A stretch of DNA of 6,770 nt from Desulfobacterales bacterium (GCA_007127175.1 SKZX01000334.1:1-6770), one strand, 5' to 3'; shown: positions 1 through 6,698, counted from the stretch's first letter. Made by a program: numbers and translations. Notes: generated by a model not told the origin, from the sequence alone.

Positions 1-893
1 ACGAGGTCTTCGGGGTCAAACGGCTTCATGAGATAGTCCATGGCCCCGGTTTTCATGGCTTCAACAGCGGTTTCGACGGTCGCATAGGCGGTCATCATGA
101 CAACGGCCATGTCCGGAAAGAGGTCCATGGCTTTTTTCAGCACTTCCACGCCGTCCATGCCCGGCATCTTGATGTCGAGCAGCATCATGCGGAAAGGCTG
201 CTTCTTCATGGCTTCAAGGGCTTCCTCGCCGGAACCGGCGGTTTCAACGGAAAACCCTTCTTCTTCAAGCCATTCCTTGATGGAGTCGCGAACGGTATAT
301 TCGTCGTCCACCACCAGCACGCCGAATTCCTGGCGCCCTTCCCGAAAAAGCCGTATTGCACCGGTCGGGCAGACCTTCACGCACTCCCCGCAGCGAGTGC
401 ACGTCGCGGGATCGATCACGTAAGTGTTGGGCATCATGTGCGGCACGGGCAGATACACCGCCTTGCGACGAGCCATTGCGGCGTTGAAATCATCCGGGAC
501 CTCCACCGGGCACACAGCCGTGCATTCCCCGCAGCCGATGCAGGTGTCCGGGTCCACGAACCCCGGCTGTTTTCTCAGCCTGACGGTAAAATGGCCCGCT
601 TCACCATCGATGCCGACCACTTCCGTGGACGTCCGGATATCGATATGTTCATGGAACAACCCTTTTCTGAGGCAGTACTGGGAGCCGGCATCCCGCTCAA
701 CAAGGGGCAGCATTTTACACATGCCGCAATGGTTGGTCGGGAACTGGTTGTCAAGCTGGCTGAGCACCCCGCCCAGGTGGGGCGCCTTGTCCACCAGGGT
801 CACCCCGTACCCGGTCTCCGCGAGATCCAGTGCGGCGCGGATGCCGCTGATGCCGCCCCCGACCACCAGGGCGCGTCCGATCTTGGGTTTCAT
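1..893 (-). CDS. HdrA N-terminal-like iron-sulfur protein fused to a response-regulator receiver domain (C-terminus outside window)
   Basis: Starts at ATG 893-891 behind an AAGGAG ribosome site (903-908), 16 bases after the preceding gene stops; 297 codons are visible without a stop. Residues 8-35 form a Rossmann strand with GGGISG (12-17). FPTNHCGMCK (51-60) matches the HdrA segment FPTLDCAACI. Two ferredoxin motifs follow (C118, C121, C124, C128; C165, C168, C171, C175). From about residue 190 the chain becomes a receiver domain: acid pair D196/D197, phospho-acceptor D240, T268, Y287 and K290, with NtrC-like spacing. The HdrA thioredoxin-like N-terminus and the entire second half of its FAD domain are missing, so a complete flavin site is doubtful. 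Inferred role: an electron-transfer or docking subunit whose state is set by phosphorylation, or a redox-linked regulator. What follows the receiver (end of protein, or AAA+ and HTH domains) cannot be seen. The domain calls are firm; the function is a guess. Confidence 0.9.
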   Translation of the reverse strand, partial: MKPKIGRALVVGGGISGIRAALDLAETGYGVTLVDKAPHLGGVLSQLDNQFPTNHCGMCKMLPLVERDAGSQYCLRKGLFHEHIDIRTSTEVVGIDGEAGHFTVRLRKQPGFVDPDTCIGCGECTAVCPVEVPDDFNAAMARRKAVYLPVPHMMPNTYVIDPATCTRCGECVKVCPTGAIRLFREGRQEFGVLVVDDEYTVRDSIKEWLEEEGFSVETAGSGEEALEAMKKQPFRMMLLDIKMPGMDGVEVLKKAMDLFPDMAVVMMTAYATVETAVEAMKTGAMDYLMKPFDPEDL

Positions 894-909
894 ATATCAA
901 AACTCCTTG

Positions 910-2055
910 TCAATGCGTGATTTCAACCACGTCGGCATACTCATCCGCCTTGAACGCAGACAGCGGCGGCTCTTCCGCCAGGCTCCTGCCCGCTTCATAA
1001 TCAAAAGCGGCCTGTGTCAGGCTGGCGGTGGCGGTGAACAATTCCACCAGGGGGATGTCGTTGGGGCATGCATTGCTGCACTGGCCGCAGCCGACGCAGG
1101 CCGTGGTCATGTGGGCCATCCGGGTGAGATGGTAGAAGACCGTGTCCGTGGGCATCTTGATCTTCCCTTTCCGCCTTGCCCACCGAAGATACTGATAAGG
1201 ATCATGGTCAAACACGTCGGTGACGAAAACGCATTCCCGGCAATAGCATACCGGGCATGCCACCCGGCAGTTATAGCAATTGATGCAGCCGGCAAGGTAG
1301 GCTGAGAGTTTTTCTGCCGTGTTGGTGTTTTCACGGATTTTTTCAAACATTTCATCTCTGAATGCAGTGCGCGCGGCCACAAGGGATTCTATGGTCTCTT
1401 CCCGCTTGGCCGGGGGTTCCTGTTCACCCAGGCCCAGCTTTTCAAAAAGCGCCTCCCCTTTTTCCGTTTCCGCGGACACCAGAAACGTCTTATCGATATC
1501 TATGCCGAAAAGGCCGACGGAAAGGTCGGCGCCATGGGGTACCGGATGGGTGCAGGCCCTGCATGCGACCGGAACCTCCACGCCATCGCCGAATGCCGTC
1601 TCTCCTGAAAGCGCCCCCTTGAGGAACCGGCCTGTGGCGGTTTCCGGCTCATTTGCTGCAAACTTCCGGTAGTCGGTGTTCTTGAATGCACCGGGGCAAT
1701 CCAGGCCGATGACGACAATATCGTCCATCAAACCCTGCTTGAGCTTTACCAGCTCGATCAGCGCCCGTATCTCACAGGGACGAAGCACAACCGCCACGGT
1801 TCCCCCGGCAGGTCGTTTGGTGAGCCGGGACACCAGGCGTGCCGCGTTCATCGGAAATGACGGGGCCAGCGGATCGACCGCGTCAAGTGCTTCAGGGTCC
1901 GTCACCAGCGTCTGCATCACCATGTCCTTGGCGGGAAGGTGCATGGGAACCATGACTGCACTGATCTCGTCCAGCGCCAGCAGCGATCTGAAAAAGGCTG
2001 CCATAGATGCCTGCAGGTCCTGATCCGCCACTTCGCATAAAGCTGTTTTTGCCAT
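910..2055 (-). CDS. FrhB/FdhB-type flavin and iron-sulfur oxidoreductase subunit with two C-terminal [4Fe-4S] motifs
   Basis: 381 residues, ATG at 2055 preceded by AAGGGAGG (2062-2069). The N-terminal two thirds resembles the F420-hydrogenase/formate-dehydrogenase beta family: RPCEIRAL around C94, GLDCPGAF around C120, CRAC at 165-168 and ADLSVG at 176-181. The C-terminal part has an eight-cysteine ferredoxin-like region. C257, C260, C263 and C267 form the first CxxCxxCxxxCP motif, followed closely by C270, C272 and C275; C320, C323, C326 and C330 form the second. No signal peptide or membrane segment is evident, so it should be cytoplasmic. Family members move electrons between a flavin and iron-sulfur partners. 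In methanogens the cofactor is F420; whether this organism makes F420 cannot be told here. The position between mvhD and the HdrA-receiver gene suggests a subunit of the HdrA complex, possibly replacing HdrBC. Family assignment is fairly sure, substrate unknown. Confidence 0.85.
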   Translation of the reverse strand: MAKTALCEVADQDLQASMAAFFRSLLALDEISAVMVPMHLPAKDMVMQTLVTDPEALDAVDPLAPSFPMNAARLVSRLTKRPAGGTVAVVLRPCEIRALIELVKLKQGLMDDIVVIGLDCPGAFKNTDYRKFAANEPETATGRFLKGALSGETAFGDGVEVPVACRACTHPVPHGADLSVGLFGIDIDKTFLVSAETEKGEALFEKLGLGEQEPPAKREETIESLVAARTAFRDEMFEKIRENTNTAEKLSAYLAGCINCYNCRVACPVCYCRECVFVTDVFDHDPYQYLRWARRKGKIKMPTDTVFYHLTRMAHMTTACVGCGQCSNACPNDIPLVELFTATASLTQAAFDYEAGRSLAEEPPLSAFKADEYADVVEITH

Positions 2056-2101
2056 GAAGTGCCTCCCTTGGGATATTCAAATAGTTATAAACAGCCGGTT
2101 G

Positions 2102-2524
2102 TCAGACGACCGCGGCATGTTTTGCTTCATTGGGGCCGAGCGTTTTGATTTCAGCCACCATTTCCCTGATGGTCCGGGCGAACTGGATGCCGTCGGAAGC
2201 ACCGATCCATGTCAGCTTGAGCCGTTTTTCATCAAAACCGTACTGGGGCAGAATGGCTTTCAACAGCTTCATGCGCCGCCGGGCCTTATAGTTGCCGTTG
2301 ATATAATGACAGTCCCCGGGGTGGCACCCGCTCACGAGCACGGCATCCGCGCCCTCCAGAAAAGCCTTGATAATATATTTTGGATCCACCATGCCCGTGC
2401 ACATCACGCGAATCAGTCGCACATTGGTCGGGTATGACAGCCTTGAGGTCCCAGCCAGGTCGGCCGCCGTATAGGTGCACCAGTTGCAGACAAAAGCGAT
2501 GATGGTCGGTTCAAAATCGTCCAT
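2102..2524 (-). CDS. mvhD: MvhD-type [2Fe-2S] electron-transfer subunit
   Basis: 140 residues, close to the usual length for the MvhD/FlpD family. ATG at 2524 has a strong GGAGGAG ribosome site (2532-2538) seven bases away. The five family cysteines are present: C13 and C16 (CNWC), C42 (VMCTG), and C67 and C72 (SGCHPGDC), with the typical YINGN segment at 74-78. In methanogens MvhD bridges the hydrogenase, or a formate dehydrogenase, to HdrA and hands electrons to the bifurcating flavin. BamF of class II benzoyl-CoA reductase complexes is a related protein. Here it follows the large HdrA gene after a 126-base gap in which I see no convincing promoter or terminator, so co-transcription is likely. 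No hydrogenase subunits are encoded in the window, so its electron donor is probably the FrhB-like protein or something outside. It ends with TGA; all positions expected to be cysteine are ordinary TGC or TGT codons. Confidence 0.93.
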   Translation of the reverse strand: MDDFEPTIIAFVCNWCTYTAADLAGTSRLSYPTNVRLIRVMCTGMVDPKYIIKAFLEGADAVLVSGCHPGDCHYINGNYKARRRMKLLKAILPQYGFDEKRLKLTWIGASDGIQFARTIREMVAEIKTLGPNEAKHAAVV

Positions 2525-2650
2525 GGATCATCTCCTCCGGTTTCCGTGTTATATTTTTTCAAGAATGACTGGGTCGAAAAACGGCCGTCCAGTGCATCCG
2601 CTTGTTACGATTGGTTTCTTCCACATCGAAACCGATTTCCTCTACGCCAT

Positions 2651-5600
2651 CTACAACCCAACCTGATGAATCGTGTCGATAATCCCCTCCAGCTCGGCCA
2701 TCAGCTGGCTTGGTTTAAAATGGCGCACCTGGGCCGCGTTGCTCGGGCAGAACCCGGAGCAGCTGCCGCACCCCTTGCAAAGGGCTTCATTGACAACGGA
2801 GATGGCGCGCCGGGTATCGAACTCAATGGCGCCGTAGGCGCAAAGGCCGATGCAGACCTGGCACCCCGCGCAGATATCCGGGTCGATCCAGGAAATGGCG
2901 GAAGGGACCTCGACCACGCCCCGGTGCGCCAATGAAAGCGCTTTAGCCGCGGCCCCGCTCGCCTGTGCCGTGGTGTCGGGAATGTCCTTGGCGGACTGGC
3001 ACGCGCCCGCCAGGAAAACACCGTCCGTAGAGGTGTTCAAGGGCCCCAACTTGGGATGCTCCTCAAGGAAGAACCCGTCCTTGCCCTGGCTGACGCCGAA
3101 CAAACGGCAGATGTCATGGGCATTTTCACGGGCTTCCATGGCTACGCACAGCACGACCATGTCCACCGGGACCCGGATTCTTCTGCCCAGCAGGGTGTCT
3201 TCGGCGATGGCAACAAGTTTTCCTTCCTCTTCGGGACGCCTGGCTTTGTCCGTAATTTCTGCCACCTTGCCGCGGACGAACTGGGTGCCCTCCTCCTGGC
3301 ACCGGCGGTAGAATTCTTCATACCCCTTGCCGAAACACCGCATGTCAATATAGAAATCATAGACCTCGGTATCGTGGCCCACCTTTTCCTTGATCAGGTG
3401 GGAATACTTCAGGGCGTACATGCAGCAGACCCGGGAGCAGTATTCATGGTAATGGGTGTCCCGGCTGCCGACGCAGTGAATCAGGGCCACGCTTTTCGGT
3501 TTTCCTTCAAACACCCCGTTTTCGTCTCTCATGAGAATCTGGCCGCCCGTGGGGCCGGTGGCGTTGTTGAGGCGCTCGAACTCCAGACTTGTAAACACGT
3601 TGGGGTATTTGCCATACCCGAATTGTTTCAGCGGTGCGGGATCCATGAGGTCGAAGCCGGTGGCGATGATAATGGAACCCACCTTGATTTCACGGTCCTC
3701 GGCCTGCATCTCGTGGTTGATGGCATTGGGCTGACAGGCCTTGAGACACTCGTAGCACTCGGAGCAGACACCGCACTCCAGGCACCGGGTGGCTTCCTTG
3801 CGGGCCTGATCTTCGGTGTACCCTTCATAGACTTCGCAGAAGTTGGCCCTCCTGGCTTCCGGGTCCAGGCATTTGACCGGCACACGGTCCTGCCGGATCT
3901 CCTCAATGGTTTCCGGCGGTATTTCCGGTCTTGCAAAGTCCCATGTTTTTTCCCGCCCCTCGTGAAGGTCCATACCGTTAATAAAGCGGTAGATGCTTTC
4001 CGCGGCTTCCTTGCCGCAGGCCACCGCTTCAACCACCGATTTGGGCCCGTAAAGCGCGTCCCCGCCCGCAAAGACCCACTCAAGGGGGGTCTGAAGGGTC
4101 ACCGGGTCGGCCTCAAGGCCCCCCCGCTTTGAAACGGCGATGTCCTGTGACGGTGCGAAATCGAGTTCAGCCGACTGGCCGATAGCAATGATGACGGTAT
4201 CGGCAAAATAGGGTTGGCAAGCATTTTCGTCATAGGCGGGGTTGAACCGCCCGTTTTCGTCAAACACCGCTGTGCAGGATTTGAACTCGATTCCGGAAAC
4301 CCGGCCCGACTGTTTGTCAATAAAAAAGGATTTCGGGCCGAAGCTGTTCACAATCTGGATATTCTCGTCAACGGCGTCCTGTATCTCGTGCTCCCACGCC
4401 GGCATTTCCCCGCGCTTTTCCAGGCAGATCATGGTGACGTTTTCAGCCCCTTTTCGCCTGGCACTCAAGGCCACGTCCACAGCCACGTTGCCGCCGCCGA
4501 TCACCAGGACGTCCTTTCCAACGGCCACATCTTTTCCCATGGCCACATCCCGCAGAAAATCGACGCCCTGGAGAACGCCGGCGGTATCTTCGTTTTCAAT
4601 GCCCAGCCGGCGCCCGCCGTGGAGCCCGACCGCCATGAAAACAGCCTTGAAACCGTCATTTTTCAGGCTTTCCAGTGTAATATCCGTTCCAAAGGCGGTA
4701 TTGGTCTGGATCTTAACCCCGAGCTTTTCGATCTGTTCGATCTCGTGGGCCAGGATATCACGGGGCAGCCGGTACTCGGGGATGCCCACGGCCATCATGC
4801 CGCCGGCAATGGGCAGCTTTTCATAAACGGTGACCGCATACCCTTTCAAGGCAAGAAAATATGCCGCAGAAAGCCCGGCCGGCCCGGACCCGATAATGGC
4901 GATTTTTTCATGACCAGGTGTCGGGCTTTCAAGCGGTGCGTCCGCATCGGCCGCCCTGCCCCAGTCCGCCAGGAAACGATGCAGCTCCCGGATGGCCAGG
5001 GGTTGGTCCACGTCATTTCTGGTGCAGTTGCCTTCGCAAGGGTGATGGCAGACCCGCCCGCAAACACCGGGGAACGGGTGCGCCTGCCGGAACAGGTCAA
5101 GCGCTTCCTTGTATTTGCCCTGGTTCATCAGCGCGATATAGCCTTGTATGGAAACATGGGCCGGGCAGGTGGCCTTGCAGGGGGCGGTCCCCCGCTTGTC
5201 GATAACGAAAGCGATGGGAACCGCCTGGGGAAACGACCGATAAATGGCGTGGCGGTCCTTGAGGCCGACGTCCCATTCGCTGGGCCGGACAATGGGGCAG
5301 ACCTTTTCGCATTCACCGCATCCGGTGCACACCCCTTCGGTGACGTAGCGGGGCTTGCGGTGCACCGTCACATTGTAGTTCCCGATGTAGCCGGTGACAT
5401 CCACCACCTCGGAATAGGTCATGAGGTTGATGTTGGGCTGCTGCCCCACTTCCACCATGACCGGGGTGCCGATACACGCGGCGCAGTCCAGGGTCGGAAA
5501 GGTCTTGTCGAACTGCAGCATGTGCCCGCCGATGGTCGGGTCCTTTTCGACCAGGTAGACCTTGTTGCCGGCCCGCCCGATATCCAGGGCCGCCTGCATG

Positions 5601-6058
5601 CCTGCAATCCCGGCGCCGACGACCATGATGTCCGGGTGCACGGATACCTGCCGCTTTTCCAGTTGTTCATGGTGGCACACCCGGTTGACCGCGCCGGCGA
5701 TCTGTGTCTTTGCTTTTCTCGTGGCGTCTTCTTCGTTTGCGGTGACCCAGGAAACGTGCTCCCGGATGGAGGCCATCTGAAAATAATAGGGATTGATGCC
5801 CGAGCGCTGGCAGACCCCCTGGAACGTCTTTTCATGGAGGCGCGGCGAACAGGAGGCCACCACCACCCGGTTCAGCCCGTATTCATGGATGTCCTTTTCG
5901 ATCATTTCCTGGCCGGGGTCGGAGCACATGAACTTGTAGTCCCGGGCCACCACAACGGACCTGAGTGTTGCGGCAAATGCGGCCGCCTCTTCAACACGCA
6001 CTTTCCCGGCGATGTTGATCCCGCAGTGACAGACATAGCAACCGATTTTCAAACTCAT
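2651..6058 (-). CDS. hdrA: Large HdrA protein with an inserted GltD-like NAD(P)H oxidoreductase module (HdrL type)
   Basis: 1135 residues, roughly 1.7 times a normal HdrA. Residues 1-135 are the HdrA N-terminal domain (CYVCHCG at 7-13, C45, C70). GAGIAG (148-153) begins the first FAD fold, followed by DCAACIG (191-197) and a ferredoxin motif (C244, C247, C250, C254). From about 285 to 700 a GltD-type module is inserted: N-terminal cluster cysteines C294, C298, C333, C337, C341 and C345, an FAD motif GSGPAG (390-395), a nucleotide motif GGGNVA (521-526) and the FAGGDALYGP segment (663-672). A cysteine-rich segment (C759, C762, C765, C768, C771, C775) returns to the HdrA scaffold, with HCVGSRD (861-867), CSRVCC (874-879) and GACQSAKDIPDTTAQ (1018-1032). 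Two C-terminal ferredoxin motifs (C1063-C1073, C1094-C1104) end it. Predicted to couple NAD(P)H with other carriers by flavin-based electron bifurcation or confurcation in the cytoplasm. Such fusions are known from Desulfobacterium-type sulfate reducers. The start overlaps no other gene; see the coupled ribosome site at 6066-6071. Confidence 0.95.
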   Translation of the reverse strand: MSLKIGCYVCHCGINIAGKVRVEEAAAFAATLRSVVVARDYKFMCSDPGQEMIEKDIHEYGLNRVVVASCSPRLHEKTFQGVCQRSGINPYYFQMASIREHVSWVTANEEDATRKAKTQIAGAVNRVCHHEQLEKRQVSVHPDIMVVGAGIAGMQAALDIGRAGNKVYLVEKDPTIGGHMLQFDKTFPTLDCAACIGTPVMVEVGQQPNINLMTYSEVVDVTGYIGNYNVTVHRKPRYVTEGVCTGCGECEKVCPIVRPSEWDVGLKDRHAIYRSFPQAVPIAFVIDKRGTAPCKATCPAHVSIQGYIALMNQGKYKEALDLFRQAHPFPGVCGRVCHHPCEGNCTRNDVDQPLAIRELHRFLADWGRAADADAPLESPTPGHEKIAIIGSGPAGLSAAYFLALKGYAVTVYEKLPIAGGMMAVGIPEYRLPRDILAHEIEQIEKLGVKIQTNTAFGTDITLESLKNDGFKAVFMAVGLHGGRRLGIENEDTAGVLQGVDFLRDVAMGKDVAVGKDVLVIGGGNVAVDVALSARRKGAENVTMICLEKRGEMPAWEHEIQDAVDENIQIVNSFGPKSFFIDKQSGRVSGIEFKSCTAVFDENGRFNPAYDENACQPYFADTVIIAIGQSAELDFAPSQDIAVSKRGGLEADPVTLQTPLEWVFAGGDALYGPKSVVEAVACGKEAAESIYRFINGMDLHEGREKTWDFARPEIPPETIEEIRQDRVPVKCLDPEARRANFCEVYEGYTEDQARKEATRCLECGVCSECYECLKACQPNAINHEMQAEDREIKVGSIIIATGFDLMDPAPLKQFGYGKYPNVFTSLEFERLNNATGPTGGQILMRDENGVFEGKPKSVALIHCVGSRDTHYHEYCSRVCCMYALKYSHLIKEKVGHDTEVYDFYIDMRCFGKGYEEFYRRCQEEGTQFVRGKVAEITDKARRPEEEGKLVAIAEDTLLGRRIRVPVDMVVLCVAMEARENAHDICRLFGVSQGKDGFFLEEHPKLGPLNTSTDGVFLAGACQSAKDIPDTTAQASGAAAKALSLAHRGVVEVPSAISWIDPDICAGCQVCIGLCAYGAIEFDTRRAISVVNEALCKGCGSCSGFCPSNAAQVRHFKPSQLMAELEGIIDTIHQVGL

Positions 6059-6065
6059 TTCAGCG

Positions 6066-6071
6066 TCCTTA
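6066..6071 (-). promoter_or_regulatory. Ribosome site of the HdrA gene overlapping the stop codon of the TusA-like gene
   Basis: The minus strand reads TAAGGA, in which TAA (6069-6071) stops the TusA-like gene and AAGGA is the ribosome site for the HdrA start seven bases further on. The genes are ten bases apart. This supports translational coupling and argues that the small first gene is really translated. Confidence 0.75.
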
Positions 6072-6311
6072 CCTGTTTGTTTTCTTCATTCGGAACCGAA
6101 ACGAACAACCGTTGCCGGTTTCTACCTGGCGTATCAGTTCACATGAATACGCCGGGATGATTTTCAGCAGGTCGCTGCTTGTGTCCGAATCATGGCAGAT
6201 GATTTCAAGCGTCTGATCCGGCCCCATCTCGCGAAAGACCTGGCTGACCTTCAGCAGGGCGATCGGCAGAATAAAGCCCCTTAAATCAAGTGTGTGATCC
6301 GCCTTTTGCAT
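6069..6311 (-). CDS. TusA/SirA-family protein lacking the catalytic cysteine
   Basis: 80 residues, the normal TusA size. LDLRGFILPIALLKVSQVF (8-26) aligns with the TusA signature in which a leucine-aspartate strand leads to a CPxP motif and a helix. Here Leu15 replaces the persulfide-forming cysteine, Pro16 is kept and Ala18 replaces the second proline. The rest fits the fold: a strand LEIIC (35-39), an acidic turn, a helix DLLKIIPAYSCELI (47-60) and a final strand CSFRFRM (69-75). Cysteines at 39, 57 and 69 lie away from the active-site position. TusA proteins normally carry sulfur as a persulfide; this one cannot do so in the standard way, so a protein-binding or assembly role with the downstream HdrA is inferred. 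The ATG at 6311 has only a weak AGGA upstream; an in-frame TTG directly before it (6314) is an alternative start. An upstream extension looks non-coding. Confidence 0.8.
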   Translation of the reverse strand: MQKADHTLDLRGFILPIALLKVSQVFREMGPDQTLEIICHDSDTSSDLLKIIPAYSCELIRQVETGNGCSFRFRMKKTNR

Positions 6312-6561
6312 CAATGCATCGATTCCTGAGTGTTTTTGATCGCTGCCGTACCCGGTCGCGCTTAAACGCTCCCGGTATCGGGAATGGTTTTGTCGTCGAC
6401 CTACAGACTGGGAGTCTTTCCCCCGGGCGGTGTTTCTGCCCCAGGGGACGGAATTCAATTCCGTCTCCCAGGTTAAAGTCCATGACCCCGCGGCGTACGG
6501 TTCAAACCGGGACCATCCTGATGGATCAATAATGACGCAATCACATCCGGATATACCTGAC
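6312..6561 (-). other. Predicted long 5' leader of the operon, with hairpins
   Basis: If the sigma-54 promoter is used, transcription starts near 6561 and leaves about 250 untranslated bases before the first gene. I find no credible gene here on either strand. The segment contains a strong inverted repeat (6447-6465, extendable to 6440-6472), a five-base stem with a three-base loop (6405-6417) and another five-base stem (6370-6383). None is followed by a run of U on the minus strand, so no intrinsic terminator is evident. I could not match it to a riboswitch class that I know. Confidence 0.5.
6440..6472 (-). repeat. Inverted repeat in the leader
   Basis: GACGGAATT and AATTCCGTC are perfect nine-base arms around a single central base (6447-6465). 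With one mismatch and two G-U wobbles the pairing extends outward to 6440 and 6472. In RNA this would form a stable hairpin with a small loop; as DNA it is a 19-base palindrome that could also be a protein-binding site. Confidence 0.75.
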
Positions 6562-6570
6562 CCATTACGG

Positions 6571-6586
6571 TGCAACACGGGTGCCA
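6571..6586 (-). promoter_or_regulatory. Sigma-54 (RpoN) promoter
   Basis: The minus strand reads TGGCACC, four bases, then TTGCA, which differs from the core consensus TGGCACG-N4-TTGCA at one position. The invariant GG (6585-6584) and GC (6573-6572) are separated by exactly ten bases. The predicted start of transcription is near 6561. It points toward the TusA-like gene and the whole operon. A run of eight T on the minus strand (6602-6609) lies just upstream. Sigma-54 dependence means that an AAA+ enhancer-binding activator is required. Confidence 0.85.
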
Positions 6587-6619
6587 ACTTCCAGGCCCTT
6601 CAAAAAAAACCGGAATATC

Positions 6620-6633
6620 GCAATTTTGATTGC
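6620..6633. repeat. Short inverted repeat between promoter and upstream sites
   Basis: GCAAT and ATTGC flank a four-base centre. The segment contains AATCAA on the minus strand, half of an IHF-type motif, but the second half does not match, so an IHF site is only a weak possibility. It lies between the promoter and the half-site array, where DNA bending would be expected. Confidence 0.35.
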
Positions 6634-6650
6634 ATAGTGATGTGTTCAAC

Positions 6651-6698
6651 TGTTAAAGTGTTTAAACTTAACAATTAACAGATGTTAATTTTTTAACA
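6651..6698. promoter_or_regulatory. Array of TGTTAA/TTAACA half-sites, candidate activator-binding region
   Basis: Five exact hexamers lie within 48 bases: TGTTAA 6651-6656, TTAACA 6668-6673, TTAACA 6675-6680, TGTTAA 6683-6688 and TTAACA 6693-6698. The last three form two overlapping palindromes, one with a two-base centre and one with a four-base centre. A further palindrome, GTTTAAAC, lies at 6660-6667. The array lies about 90-137 bases upstream of the predicted transcription start, the usual place for sigma-54 enhancer sites. The surroundings are very AT-rich, so some of the repetition may be due to composition. Confidence 0.55.

Noticed and set aside
97..1305. Several plus-strand open frames near the left edge
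   Set aside because: They are antisense to the HdrA-receiver and FrhB-like genes; their translations are rich in Ser, Pro and Arg without recognisable domains.
2102..2104. TGA of mvhD as a selenocysteine codon, as in the related BamF
   Set aside because: The reading frame after TGA has no family similarity, the family's length is already complete and all expected cysteines are encoded by normal codons.
2525..2650. A short open frame (22 codons from 2626) and small stems in the gap between hdrA and mvhD
   Set aside because: There is no good ribosome site, no family resemblance, and the GGTTTC/GAAACC stem is too short to stand out. No -10/-35 pair with correct spacing was found.
4214..6160. 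A 648-codon open frame on the plus strand
   Set aside because: It lies wholly antisense to the certain HdrA gene, shows no family motif and results from the GC-biased codon use of that gene.
6447..6465. A tRNA or tmRNA T-arm, suggested by the TTCAATTCC-like sequence on the plus strand
   Set aside because: The palindrome would give the wrong loop length, and there is no CCA end, acceptor stem or other arm around it.
6312..6587. An in-frame N-terminal extension of the TusA-like gene
   Set aside because: It would begin inside the sigma-54 promoter core, its translation resembles no protein family, and 80 residues is already the full TusA length.
6651..6698. CRISPR-like or tandem repeat array
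   Set aside because: The units are only six bases, in mixed orientation with irregular spacing; a transcription-factor site cluster fits better.
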